In this document: in pieces, positions 1-5,083 of the stretch
How positions within the stretch are numbered: the first letter of the stretch is position 1
Layout: the number at the start of each line of letters is the position of its first letter
NCBI GenBank assembly: GCA_964576365.1
Contig: CAZNUT010000050.1
Location: 1 to 6,431, forward strand
Direction of reading: 5' to 3'
DNA length: 6,431 nucleotides
From: CAZMJG01 sp964576365
GTDB taxonomy: Bacteria > Patescibacteriota > Microgenomatia > UBA1406 > GWC2-37-13
Position numbers and translations under genes: made by a program
Notes under the pieces: model-generated
What the model was told of the DNA's origin: nothing
The model's input: only the letters and a program-made list of their open reading frames with translations
The model's database searches: none

Positions 1-9
1 TACATCATA

Positions 10-107
10 CAGCCTGCCCGCCATGAGACTAGGTTTAATTTACTATTTTTCTAATAAACAAGCTACGCACTTATTGAAAAATATATACTCACGTCAGCCT
101 GTCCGCT
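10..107. repeat. Degenerate direct repeat in non-coding left flank
   Basis: The first 184 bases hold no credible ORF. A 13-bp word occurs twice: CAGCCTGCCCGCC at 10-22 and CAGCCTGTCCGCT at 95-107 (11 of 13 matching). Similar CCTGC/CCCGCC-rich words occur in the spacer around 2931-3006, so they look like members of a dispersed intergenic repeat class rather than gene remnants. No function can be assigned. Confidence 0.3.
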
Positions 108-164
108 GAATCGGTAGATCAGGATCTTTGGTTGAATACTATGAACTTCTGCATCTGAACTACG

Positions 165-173
165 TGATATAAT
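165..173 (+). promoter_or_regulatory. Extended -10 promoter of tRNA-Gly
   Basis: TGATATAAT gives an extended -10 (TGn followed by a consensus TATAAT at 168-173). The predicted start, near 180, lies about five bases before the mature tRNA 5' end at 185, leaving a short leader for RNase P to remove. No good -35 is visible, as is usual for extended -10 promoters. Confidence 0.55.
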
Positions 174-184
174 AAAAAAATTCT

Positions 185-255
185 GCGGGATTAGTTAAAC
201 GGTCTAATGCGTCCTTCCCAAGGATGAGAAACGGGTTCGACTCCCGTATCCCGCT
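185..255 (+). tRNA. tRNA-Gly (anticodon CCC)
   Basis: A complete cloverleaf can be folded by hand. The acceptor stem GCGGGAT (185-191) pairs with ATCCCGC (248-254). The anticodon stem CGTCC/GGATG encloses a 7-base loop with T at 216 and anticodon CCC at 217-219, reading GGG. The T arm is ACGGG/CCCGT around TTCGACT. The discriminator base is T255, as expected for bacterial tRNA-Gly. CCA is not encoded, so it must be added by a nucleotidyltransferase after 3' trimming. The D arm is AT-rich and less certain. Confidence 0.95.
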
Positions 256-398
256 CATATACAGCTCGTTGCCGAGAGGAGGCTAAAAGTAATAACTTCG
301 ATTGAAATTGACTTCGATATTCCTTCACCTTAGATTGAAGGCTATATCATAAACAAACTAGCATAAAGTTAACAACTTCACTCGTTCACCAGCTTAAT
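256..398. other. Spacer between tRNA-Gly and TspO 3' end
   Basis: No coding sequence is supported. It holds a 6-bp hairpin (CCTTCA 322-327 with TGAAGG 336-341) and a direct repeat of CTTCGAT at 296-302 and 312-318. The hairpin has no T-run on either strand, so it is not a convincing intrinsic terminator for either neighbour. Confidence 0.4.
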
Positions 399-872
399 TT
401 AGGTATTAAGAAATAAAATTGAAGCATTTAAAGCTGTTGCAAAACTCACCCAGAGAAGATACGGAATCAACAAATAAAACGCTGTTTTCGAAATGGGATA
501 AAAATTCTTCATGGTAAGCGCAATATATGTCCACAGTGTCACAATTGTCACAAGCCCCCATAATGGAGATCTCAACCCAAAAAAAATAGGAGTCCAGATA
601 AAATTCAGAGCCAATTGAATGAGAAAAAAAGCCACGGCATGTTTTATTTCTTTTTTTTGCCACCCTTTTTTCAAAACTAAATATAGCGAAACTCCCATCA
701 TAAAATACAATATTGTCCATACGGGGCCAAATATCCAATTAGGGGGAGAAAAAATTGGCTTATTTAAACTCGCATACCAGGTGGGAATAGTATTTATCGT
801 GAAAGGTGTTCCTGCGATACCAACCAGTTCACACCCGATAATACATAAAACAAGTTTCATTACATTTTTCAT
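399..872 (-). CDS. tspO: TspO/MBR family membrane protein (tryptophan-rich sensory protein)
   Basis: A 157-residue protein of usual TspO length, predicted to form five membrane helices. Family hallmarks seen in order: WY at 32-33, KP at 38-39, PP at 43-44 followed by W46, PVW at 50-52 and LY at 55-56; a second block with N90, W93 and FF at 97-98; and a last helix with W141, F144-A145 and L148-N149. Eight Trp in all. Family members bind porphyrins such as protoporphyrin IX and are linked to stress and tetrapyrrole handling; the ligand here is unknown. The ATG at 872 was chosen because an extended -10 lies seven bases upstream; there is no Shine-Dalgarno. A second Met at residue 5 is possible. 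It follows the metal-response genes on the same strand after 110 bp, so partial cotranscription with them is possible. Confidence 0.9.
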   Translation of the reverse strand: MKNVMKLVLCIIGCELVGIAGTPFTINTIPTWYASLNKPIFSPPNWIFGPVWTILYFMMGVSLYLVLKKGWQKKEIKHAVAFFLIQLALNFIWTPIFFGLRSPLWGLVTIVTLWTYIALTMKNFYPISKTAFYLLIPYLLWVSFATALNASILFLNT

Positions 873-879
873 CTATTAC

Positions 880-909
880 ATTATCACATAATATCTATAT
901 CAAAATCAA
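880..909 (-). promoter_or_regulatory. Probable promoter of the TspO gene (leaderless)
   Basis: On the minus strand, TTGATT (909-904) is followed after 18 bp by GATAAT (885-880), with TG one base before it, forming an extended -10 (TGTGATAAT). Only seven bases separate the box from the ATG at 872, which puts the transcription start at or next to the start codon. No SD-like purine run is present. Confidence 0.5.
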
Positions 910-982
910 TCTTATTCAATCGAATTTGTTCCAAAATTATTGCATGACTTACCGCGGCTAGCACGCGATAAATCATTCGTTT

Positions 983-1051
983 TTACTTTTTGTTCCCTTC
1001 ACAACAACTCTGACAATTGCAGCTACATTGACATACACAATCATTATTCAT
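983..1051 (-). CDS. Metallothionein-like Cys-rich micropeptide (22 aa)
   Basis: A 22-residue ORF with seven cysteines (C5, C7, C9, C11, C13, C16, C17), its core reading CVCQCSCNCQSCC, with an acidic N-terminal flank and a lysine-rich tail. Alternating CxC pairs ending in CC are typical of thiolate metal clusters in metallothioneins; there are no aromatics or hydrophobic stretches. Three facts argue for a real gene despite the size: its ATG overlaps the stop of the upstream MerR regulator as ATGA; a ten-base match to AAGGAGGTGA sits nine bases upstream (counted from GGAGG); and the regulator belongs to a metal-sensing family with a CueR-like operator. Inferred role: cytosolic sequestration of a soft metal, probably Cu(I). 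For scale, the fungal copper metallothionein of Neurospora has about 25 residues and seven Cys; the resemblance would be convergent. No homologue is recognised by sequence. Confidence 0.75.
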   Translation of the reverse strand: MNNDCVCQCSCNCQSCCEGNKK

Positions 1052-1488
1052 TTCTTCTCACCTCCTTTCCTTATAGTTGATAATTGATGTAACACATTGC
1101 AGCAATACCTGTCTTCCTCGCATGTATCATCAGTGTGTACTCGTTCTTTCAAATGTTGCAATCTCGTTTTTAATAGTGTCAACTGAGCAATCTTCTGATC
1201 AAGTAAATCAATATAATTTCGTATCTCCGTCTGTACGTACTCTCTCGTATGGGAACAGCTATTTTCACACCCCTTCATCAGTTTTTTTATCTCAACGATA
1301 GGTAGTCCCAGATCACGGGCATGTTTAATGAGTTTCAATTCTTCTACGATTGAAGCATCGTATATACGGTACCCATTTTCCGCGCGTTTACCTCGAGTGA
1401 GTAATCCTACGTCCTCATAAAATCGTATTGTTTTTGTGGATAAATCTACCAGCTTGCCAAGTTGACCAATTGTTATTTGTGTGTTCAT
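1048..1488 (-). CDS. MerR-family heavy-metal-responsive transcriptional regulator
   Basis: A 146-residue protein with the MerR layout. Residues 5-75 form the winged HTH, with the signatures IRFYEDVGLL (21-30) and NGYRIYD (38-44). A dimerising coiled coil spans about 82-116, followed by a short C-terminal metal loop. Candidate ligands are C74 and C78 just before the coiled coil, and C123, C129 and C130 in the loop, with H112, H118 and H134 nearby. This differs from CueR (two loop Cys, Ser at position 77) and from ZntR/MerR spacing, so the exact metal cannot be read from the protein; the operator favours Cu/Ag/Au. Its own promoter overlaps the operator, so it is probably autoregulated. The ATG at 1488 sits where transcription is predicted to begin, with no Shine-Dalgarno. 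The stop overlaps the start of the Cys-rich peptide gene. Confidence 0.92.
   Translation of the reverse strand: MNTQITIGQLGKLVDLSTKTIRFYEDVGLLTRGKRAENGYRIYDASIVEELKLIKHARDLGLPIVEIKKLMKGCENSCSHTREYVQTEIRNYIDLLDQKIAQLTLLKTRLQHLKERVHTDDTCEEDRYCCNVLHQLSTIRKGGEKK
1058..1067 (-). promoter_or_regulatory. Strong Shine-Dalgarno of the Cys-rich peptide gene
   Basis: On the minus strand this reads AAGGAGGTGA, complementary over ten bases to the usual 16S rRNA 3' tail, with nine bases between GGAGG and the ATG at 1051. It lies inside the last codons of the MerR gene. It is the only strong SD upstream of any start in the window and is the main reason for accepting the 22-residue ORF. Confidence 0.8.
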
Positions 1489-1494
1489 GCGACG

Positions 1495-1525
1495 ATTATA
1501 AACCTTCCAGTTACAGGAATGTCAA
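1495..1525 (-). promoter_or_regulatory. MerR-type promoter with CueR-like operator in a 19-bp spacer
   Basis: On the minus strand: -35 TTGACA (1525-1520), then 19 bp, then -10 TATAAT (1500-1495). Both hexamers are perfect, yet the spacer is over-long, the hallmark of promoters that MerR-family activators untwist. The spacer region contains a dyad at 1502-1522, on the plus strand ACCTTCC-N7-GGAATGT. It differs from the CueR-class consensus ACCTTCC-N7-GGAAGGT at one base. Six bases separate the -10 from the ATG at 1488, so +1 coincides with the A of ATG. Confidence 0.85.
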
Positions 1526-1541
1526 GGACAATATTGCGTAT

Positions 1542-1564
1542 CTTGATCAAGTCATAATATGACT
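1542..1564. promoter_or_regulatory. Tandem palindromes in the divergent intergenic region (candidate operator)
   Basis: CTTGATCAAG (1542-1551) is a perfect 10-bp palindrome. It runs directly into AGTCATA-A-TATGACT (1550-1564), a perfect inverted repeat with 7-bp arms around one central base. The pair lies between the MerR promoter and the GH18 promoter, centred roughly 45-55 bp upstream of the predicted GH18 start. It is distinct from the MerR dyad at 1502-1522, so a different dimeric regulator could bind here. There is no T-run to suggest a terminator. Confidence 0.45.
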
Positions 1565-1594
1565 CAAAACCTAAATCCTTACACATCCAATCCC

Positions 1595-1603
1595 TGCTAT
1601 AAT
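1595..1603 (+). promoter_or_regulatory. Extended -10 promoter of the GH18 gene (leaderless)
   Basis: TGCTATAAT forms an extended -10 with a perfect TATAAT at 1598-1603. Seven bases then precede the ATG at 1611, so the purine +1 is most likely the A of the start codon itself. No convincing -35 is found at 16-18 bp. No Shine-Dalgarno precedes the gene. Confidence 0.65.
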
Positions 1604-1610
1604 AATTTTT

Positions 1611-2867
1611 ATGTTCTCCTTTTTTCACGGGACTTCAAGCGCAATAGGCAGACGATATTATCACCATTGGCGGCTTTACAATATTGTTCTCACTATTTTT
1701 ACTACTCTTGGTCTCGGCGCTTTTGTATTTTTTACTCTTCCTATCGTACGTTCATATGCTTCTCAACGATATGCGTCTCCCATTGTCACCACACACTCAC
1801 CCGCAATGGAAAAATATATCCGTTCAGAAGAGCGCAAAGAAGTAATAGGTTTTTTGCCTTCATGGATGCTTGCACAAAATGCTCGAGTATATCCTGAATA
1901 CCTAGACCAGATCATCTATTTTGGCATCGGGATAAACTCAAACGGAGAACTTATGAAGCGTGATGAAGAGGGCAATTTGCTCCTGGAATGGCACTATCTC
2001 AACTCTCCTCAATTTATGGATATTCGCACACGTTCTCAAAAAACTAACACTAAGATTCTGATAACAATCAAAAATTTCGACAACAAATCAATCGATACTA
2101 TCATCAGCAACCCTACTGTGAGTCGGCGAGCTGTAACTCAAATCACTGAACTTGTAGAAGAGTACAATCTAGACGGTATAGATATCAATTTTGAATATTT
2201 TACTGCTACCGACTTTCCCACACGTACTTATCTCAACAATTTCTTATCATTTTTGCAAACTGAATTAAAACGCAAAAAACCCAACAGCATCCTTTCATTC
2301 GATGTAAACGCAAGCGTGGTTTACGATGACAAAGCCTATGATATGGTCAAAATTGGCGACATAGTAGATCAAATTATTCTTATGGGTTATGATTATTCAC
2401 GAACAGATTCTTCTTTTGCCAGCTCAGTATCTCCTCTCTATGCTCAAAAAGACCATCCAAGTATCGACCGCTCTATCACCTCACTGATTGGTCACGTTCC
2501 AGAAGAAAAAATAATACTTGCACTTCCTCTCTATGGGTATGAGTGGCAAACCTTGAGCACGTTGCCCAATAGCCGTACTGTCGACGGTACTGGCGCTCTT
2601 GCTACATATCGACGCATTCGTGATCTCATATCCCATCAAAAAGTTTCAATCTCATACGATCAAGTGAATCGCACACCGCGTATCGTGTACATACAAAATG
2701 GCGAAATCAAACAAATACAATATGATGATGAACGCTCATTGAAAGAAAAAATAGATTATATAAAGGATAAAAATCTAAAAGGAATAGGATTGTGGGCACT
2801 TGGCTATGAAGGGGCATATCTTGAGCCTTGGCAACTCATAAAAGATCAGATTTTTTCATCTGAATGA
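1611..2867 (+). CDS. Membrane-anchored glycoside hydrolase family 18 protein
   Basis: 418 residues: a short basic N-terminus, one membrane segment at about 24-46, a linker to about 75, then a GH18 (beta/alpha)8 barrel facing the outside. Landmarks in order: GFLPSW (80-85); the catalytic strand LDGIDINFE (187-195) with the proton-donor Glu at 195; MGYD (258-261), matching the family's MxYD motif; LPLYGYEW (305-312); and the closing GIGLWALGYE (391-400) with the substrate-stacking Trp395. The motif DxxDxDxE reads D188-G-I-D191-I-N193-F-E195, so the third Asp, which assists the substrate's N-acetyl group, is Asn. General shape recalls the SleL/YaaH peptidoglycan hydrolases but without LysM repeats. 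Likely substrate is a GlcNAc-containing polymer such as peptidoglycan; activity is uncertain given Asn193. It stands alone on the plus strand. Confidence 0.88.
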   Translation: MFSFFHGTSSAIGRRYYHHWRLYNIVLTIFTTLGLGAFVFFTLPIVRSYASQRYASPIVTTHSPAMEKYIRSEERKEVIGFLPSWMLAQNARVYPEYLDQIIYFGIGINSNGELMKRDEEGNLLLEWHYLNSPQFMDIRTRSQKTNTKILITIKNFDNKSIDTIISNPTVSRRAVTQITELVEEYNLDGIDINFEYFTATDFPTRTYLNNFLSFLQTELKRKKPNSILSFDVNASVVYDDKAYDMVKIGDIVDQIILMGYDYSRTDSSFASSVSPLYAQKDHPSIDRSITSLIGHVPEEKIILALPLYGYEWQTLSTLPNSRTVDGTGALATYRRIRDLISHQKVSISYDQVNRTPRIVYIQNGEIKQIQYDDERSLKEKIDYIKDKNLKGIGLWALGYEGAYLEPWQLIKDQIFSSE

Positions 2868-2873
2868 TATAAT
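2865..2873 (+). promoter_or_regulatory. Possible extended -10 box at the GH18 stop codon
   Basis: TGATATAAT overlaps the TGA stop of the GH18 gene and matches the tRNA-Gly extended -10 exactly over TGATATAATA. It sits in a 13-bp palindrome (TGATAT-A-ATATCA). No -35 is visible and no gene follows for 280 bp, so it would drive either an untranslated RNA ending at the hairpin near 2917-2967 or the distant tRNA-Thr. It may also be chance in AT-rich DNA. Confidence 0.25.
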
Positions 2874-2916
2874 ATCAAGACGAATTACCAAGCAACAATT
2901 ACCAATATCTAATTAA

Positions 2917-2967
2917 GCTGCCAAGCAACCCCCGCCTCTTCGGCGGGCAAGCAGCAATTCTGTTTTT
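2917..2967 (+). terminator. GC-rich hairpin with T-run, candidate terminator downstream of GH18
   Basis: An inner stem CCCGCC (2931-2936) with GGCGGG (2942-2947) around a TCTTC loop is flanked by an outer GCTGC (2917-2921) with GCAGC (2951-2955). Five Ts follow at 2963-2967 after a seven-base gap, longer than ideal for an intrinsic terminator. It could instead be one of the dispersed GC palindromes of this genome. Confidence 0.4.
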
Positions 2968-2979
2968 GAATTATTAATT

Positions 2980-3006
2980 CCTGCGAGTAGGCGGAACTGC
3001 GGCAGG
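2980..3006. repeat. Short GC-rich intergenic palindrome
   Basis: CCTGC (2980-2984) pairs with GCAGG (3002-3006) around a loop that itself carries CTGCGGCAGG-like words. It is flanked on the left by GAATTA-T-TAATTC (2968-2980). The vocabulary matches the left-flank repeat (10-22) and the 2931-2947 hairpin, which suggests a dispersed non-coding repeat family. Confidence 0.35.
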
Positions 3007-3027
3007 CTGGCGCAATGACGATTTTTA

Positions 3028-3068
3028 CTAACAAGCTCACCCTAACACCTAACAAGCTAAAAAGCTAA
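3028..3068. repeat. Degenerate CTAA-word repeat
   Basis: CTAACAAGCT occurs at 3028-3037 and again at 3049-3058, with further CTAACA and AGCTAA words between and after (to 3068). The units are imperfect and irregularly spaced. The 2868-3156 spacer that holds this array has no supported gene. Confidence 0.45.
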
Positions 3069-3113
3069 TCAACAACACCATTCGACTCGGGGACAGGCCT
3101 AAAACCTAACAGC

Positions 3114-3151
3114 ACTTTATAAACTTTAAGAACTTATAACTTTATAAACTT
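3114..3151. repeat. Degenerate ACTTTATAA repeat before tRNA-Thr
   Basis: A perfect 13-bp direct repeat, ACTTTATAAACTT, lies at 3114-3126 and 3139-3151, with related AACTTTAAG and AACTTATAA words between. A -10-like TATAAA at 3143-3148 falls eight bases before the tRNA, so the repeat may contain the tRNA-Thr promoter, though no clean -35 is visible. Confidence 0.45.
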
Positions 3152-3156
3152 ATTCC

Positions 3157-3229
3157 GCCGATGTAGCTCAGTTGGTAGAGCAGTCCCTTCGTAAGGGAAA
3201 GGTCGGGGGTTCGATCCCTCTCATCGGCT
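3157..3229 (+). tRNA. tRNA-Thr (anticodon CGT)
   Basis: The acceptor stem GCCGATG (3157-3163) pairs with CATCGGC (3222-3228), and the discriminator is T3229. The D stem GCTC/GAGC carries the AGTTGGTA loop. The anticodon loop holds T3189 followed by CGT at 3190-3192, reading ACG. The 27-43 position of the anticodon stem is G opposite A, as also occurs in E. coli tRNA-Thr. The T arm closes TTCGATC with two G-T pairs. CCA is not encoded. One base after the discriminator, the next CDS begins. Confidence 0.96.
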
Positions 3230-3230
3230 C

Positions 3231-3941
3231 ATGTCCAGACTTTCATCCCGTAGACAACAAGCACAGTTTCGAAGATTGCTCCTTATTGGAGGATGCATCA
3301 TCCTGCTTTTTATTGCAGCCTTTCAGGTAGGGCTCAAATCTATCATCAATGCAACTCTTTTTGTAAATACCTTCAAATCTCCGGGCGATTCTACTTCACA
3401 GTCTTCACTTGAAGATTCATTTTTTGGCACTTTTTCTTTAGATGATCCGCCTGGAGCTACGCGTGAAGCAAAACTTATAGTACGTGGCAATACAAATGGC
3501 TATGAAAAAATGATACCGTTCGTGAACGGATTAAAGCAAAAACCTGTGGAAGTAAAAAAAGATTCTTTTGAGATTGTTTTGACTTCATTGGAATCTGGTG
3601 AAAATACATTTTACGTTTTGGCTACCACGAACAATGGAAAACATACAAAAAAATCTTCAAGCTATACTGTGGTATACCGCAACAAGCCTCCAGAAATCGA
3701 ATTTGAGACACCGCATGACAAAGATGCTGTTTCACGCCCGGAGCTCGCAGTAAAAGGTAAAACAGATAAAGGAGTCACGCTTCGCATAAACCGTATGCCT
3801 GTTGTCGTCAACTGGGAGGGAAAATTTCAGACCACTATCCAACTCAAAGAAGGTGAAAACACGATTGAAGCTGTAGTGATAGATGATGCAGGCAATACAT
3901 CTGACAAAAAAATCATGGTGACCTATCGCCGTGATGAGTAA
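3231..3941 (+). CDS. Membrane-anchored protein with two bacterial Ig-like domains
   Basis: 236 residues. A basic cytoplasmic tail (1-15, rich in Arg) precedes one membrane helix (about 16-34), a low-complexity linker rich in Ser, and two beta-sandwich repeats at about 75-149 and 152-233. Each repeat ends in the pattern L-x-x-GENT followed by alternating hydrophobics (LESGENTFYVLATTNNG at 120-136; LKEGENTIEAVVIDDAGN at 205-222), typical of glucodextranase-B-like/Big-type Ig domains. A likely role is a surface adhesion, scaffold or carbohydrate-contact module; no catalytic motif is seen. The ATG at 3231 is the only plausible start, since the next Met is at residue 93, and it lies one base after tRNA-Thr. 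There is no Shine-Dalgarno and no -10 box of its own, so expression presumably depends on the tRNA transcript. Its last 29 bases overlap the convergent ligase gene. Confidence 0.85.
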   Translation: MSRLSSRRQQAQFRRLLLIGGCIILLFIAAFQVGLKSIINATLFVNTFKSPGDSTSQSSLEDSFFGTFSLDDPPGATREAKLIVRGNTNGYEKMIPFVNGLKQKPVEVKKDSFEIVLTSLESGENTFYVLATTNNGKHTKKSSSYTVVYRNKPPEIEFETPHDKDAVSRPELAVKGKTDKGVTLRINRMPVVVNWEGKFQTTIQLKEGENTIEAVVIDDAGNTSDKKIMVTYRRDE

Positions 3942-5082
3942 TGACAAAATAAGCCCCTAAAAGTGGAAACAAGAACATAATAAATGGATGTAAGAGAACA
4001 TTGTCCCCCATTGACGCCAATGAAAGAAACAGGATCATATACGCATGATAGGTCGAAATACGTGCAATTTCAGTAAGCCAAAGCAAAAAACACCCTAATC
4101 CTACTACACCTCCCGCAACCAAAATGATCAAAAATGAGTTGTGAAATGAAGAGCTAGAGTGGGATGGATTAAAAGTTTCGGTTAAAGGCTCTTCTGACAA
4201 TTTATCTTTTTCAAAGCGGATGTGATTATATCCTATACCTGAAAATGGGTTCTTTTGGACTATTTGCAGCCCTTTTTGTATGTCCACCTTGCGCGATGCT
4301 ACCGATGTGACGCGGTACAAATTTATACTTTCATGCGTTCCTTGGGGAAGGGCAAAAAGCAACAGAGCCATGACAATAAAAGCTGGTAGAACAACATACT
4401 TATGAGTACGAATGAGAAAAAAAAGCAAAGTGATGGTAAACGCAATCATCACCAGACGAGAATAGGTAAAAAATAACATTACACCCAAAAATACTGCAGC
4501 GGCTAACGCAAGAGCCTTTCTCTTTTTACGGTAAAAAAACAAAAGACTAAATCCACTCAGACCATATACACTTGCAGCTACAGGAGGTTCAAAAAAAATC
4601 CCTACCAATCGCTCCATATGTGGATCCCAACCCAAGTATGCTATATTGCCGAAATTAGGGTAAAACCAATACTGCAAAAGAGCCGATGCAAATAGGCCTC
4701 CGACATAGCACCACACCATCACGGTAAAAAATCGCGCATGTATACCTGAGGCTTTGACTATATCAATAACTAACATAGTCCATGCAAAGTATATACAAAG
4801 CCGAAAAAAATATAAAAATGCCACGAGATTCTCACTGGTTTTATAAAAAAATATACTCATCAACAAACTCACACCTAAAACCGAAATAAACAACAGAGTA
4901 TACTTATATCGAGAAGCATAGGCGATCATTTTTTCTCTTCCTGAAGAGACAATCCACATGAGTACGGCCGGAAAAAAGAAAAGTTCGTAGAGGTAAAAAT
5001 AAGCAGGAAAACCAGGCACGCTCACCCTCCCCGTCTGTCCCAGACTAAAAAGAAATAATATAAAAACCAGAAGCCACTTCAT
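3913..5082 (-). CDS. O-antigen ligase/polymerase-like (Wzy_C family) membrane protein
   Basis: 389 residues with roughly ten or more predicted membrane helices and a larger outer loop at about 245-313. Family landmarks: FTYSR at 205-209 in a membrane segment (Wzy_C proteins carry a TxSR motif), NPFSGIGYNHIR (278-289) in the outer loop, and HNSFLIILVAGG (314-325), matching the family's HN-x-L pattern. Such proteins use undecaprenyl-linked glycans as donors to join or polymerise sugars outside the membrane; which of the two occurs here, and on what acceptor, cannot be told from sequence. The start follows the glycosyltransferase stop as TGATATG, one base apart, so translation is probably coupled; no SD is seen. 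The 3' end overlaps the convergent Ig-like gene by 29 bp. Confidence 0.85.
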   Translation of the reverse strand: MKWLLVFILFLFSLGQTGRVSVPGFPAYFYLYELFFFPAVLMWIVSSGREKMIAYASRYKYTLLFISVLGVSLLMSIFFYKTSENLVAFLYFFRLCIYFAWTMLVIDIVKASGIHARFFTVMVWCYVGGLFASALLQYWFYPNFGNIAYLGWDPHMERLVGIFFEPPVAASVYGLSGFSLLFFYRKKRKALALAAAVFLGVMLFFTYSRLVMIAFTITLLFFLIRTHKYVVLPAFIVMALLLFALPQGTHESINLYRVTSVASRKVDIQKGLQIVQKNPFSGIGYNHIRFEKDKLSEEPLTETFNPSHSSSSFHNSFLIILVAGGVVGLGCFLLWLTEIARISTYHAYMILFLSLASMGDNVLLHPFIMFLFPLLGAYFVITHHGDRSP

Positions 5083-5083
5083 A

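Noticed and set aside
10..107. Possible CRISPR array or transposon end from the two CAGCCTG words
   Set aside because: Only two imperfect copies, no regular spacing, no inverted terminal repeats and no associated gene.
406..891. Open frames overlapping the TspO gene on both strands
   Set aside because: They are shadows of a clear TspO/MBR gene and lack start signals or family motifs.
887..976. 30-codon ORF on the minus strand between the Cys-rich peptide and TspO, starting ATG at 976
   Set aside because: No Shine-Dalgarno or suitably placed -10 box, no recognisable features, and a frame this short is expected by chance; it covers the TspO promoter.
1559..1897. 112-codon plus-strand frame overlapping the GH18 gene start
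   Set aside because: It is an out-of-frame shadow of the GH18 gene, with a tyrosine/serine/cysteine-rich composition and no motifs.
3732..3947. 71-codon minus-strand frame inside the Ig-like protein gene
   Set aside because: It is antisense to a well-supported domain, with no promoter or SD, and its end is overlapped by neither operon logic nor recognisable motifs.
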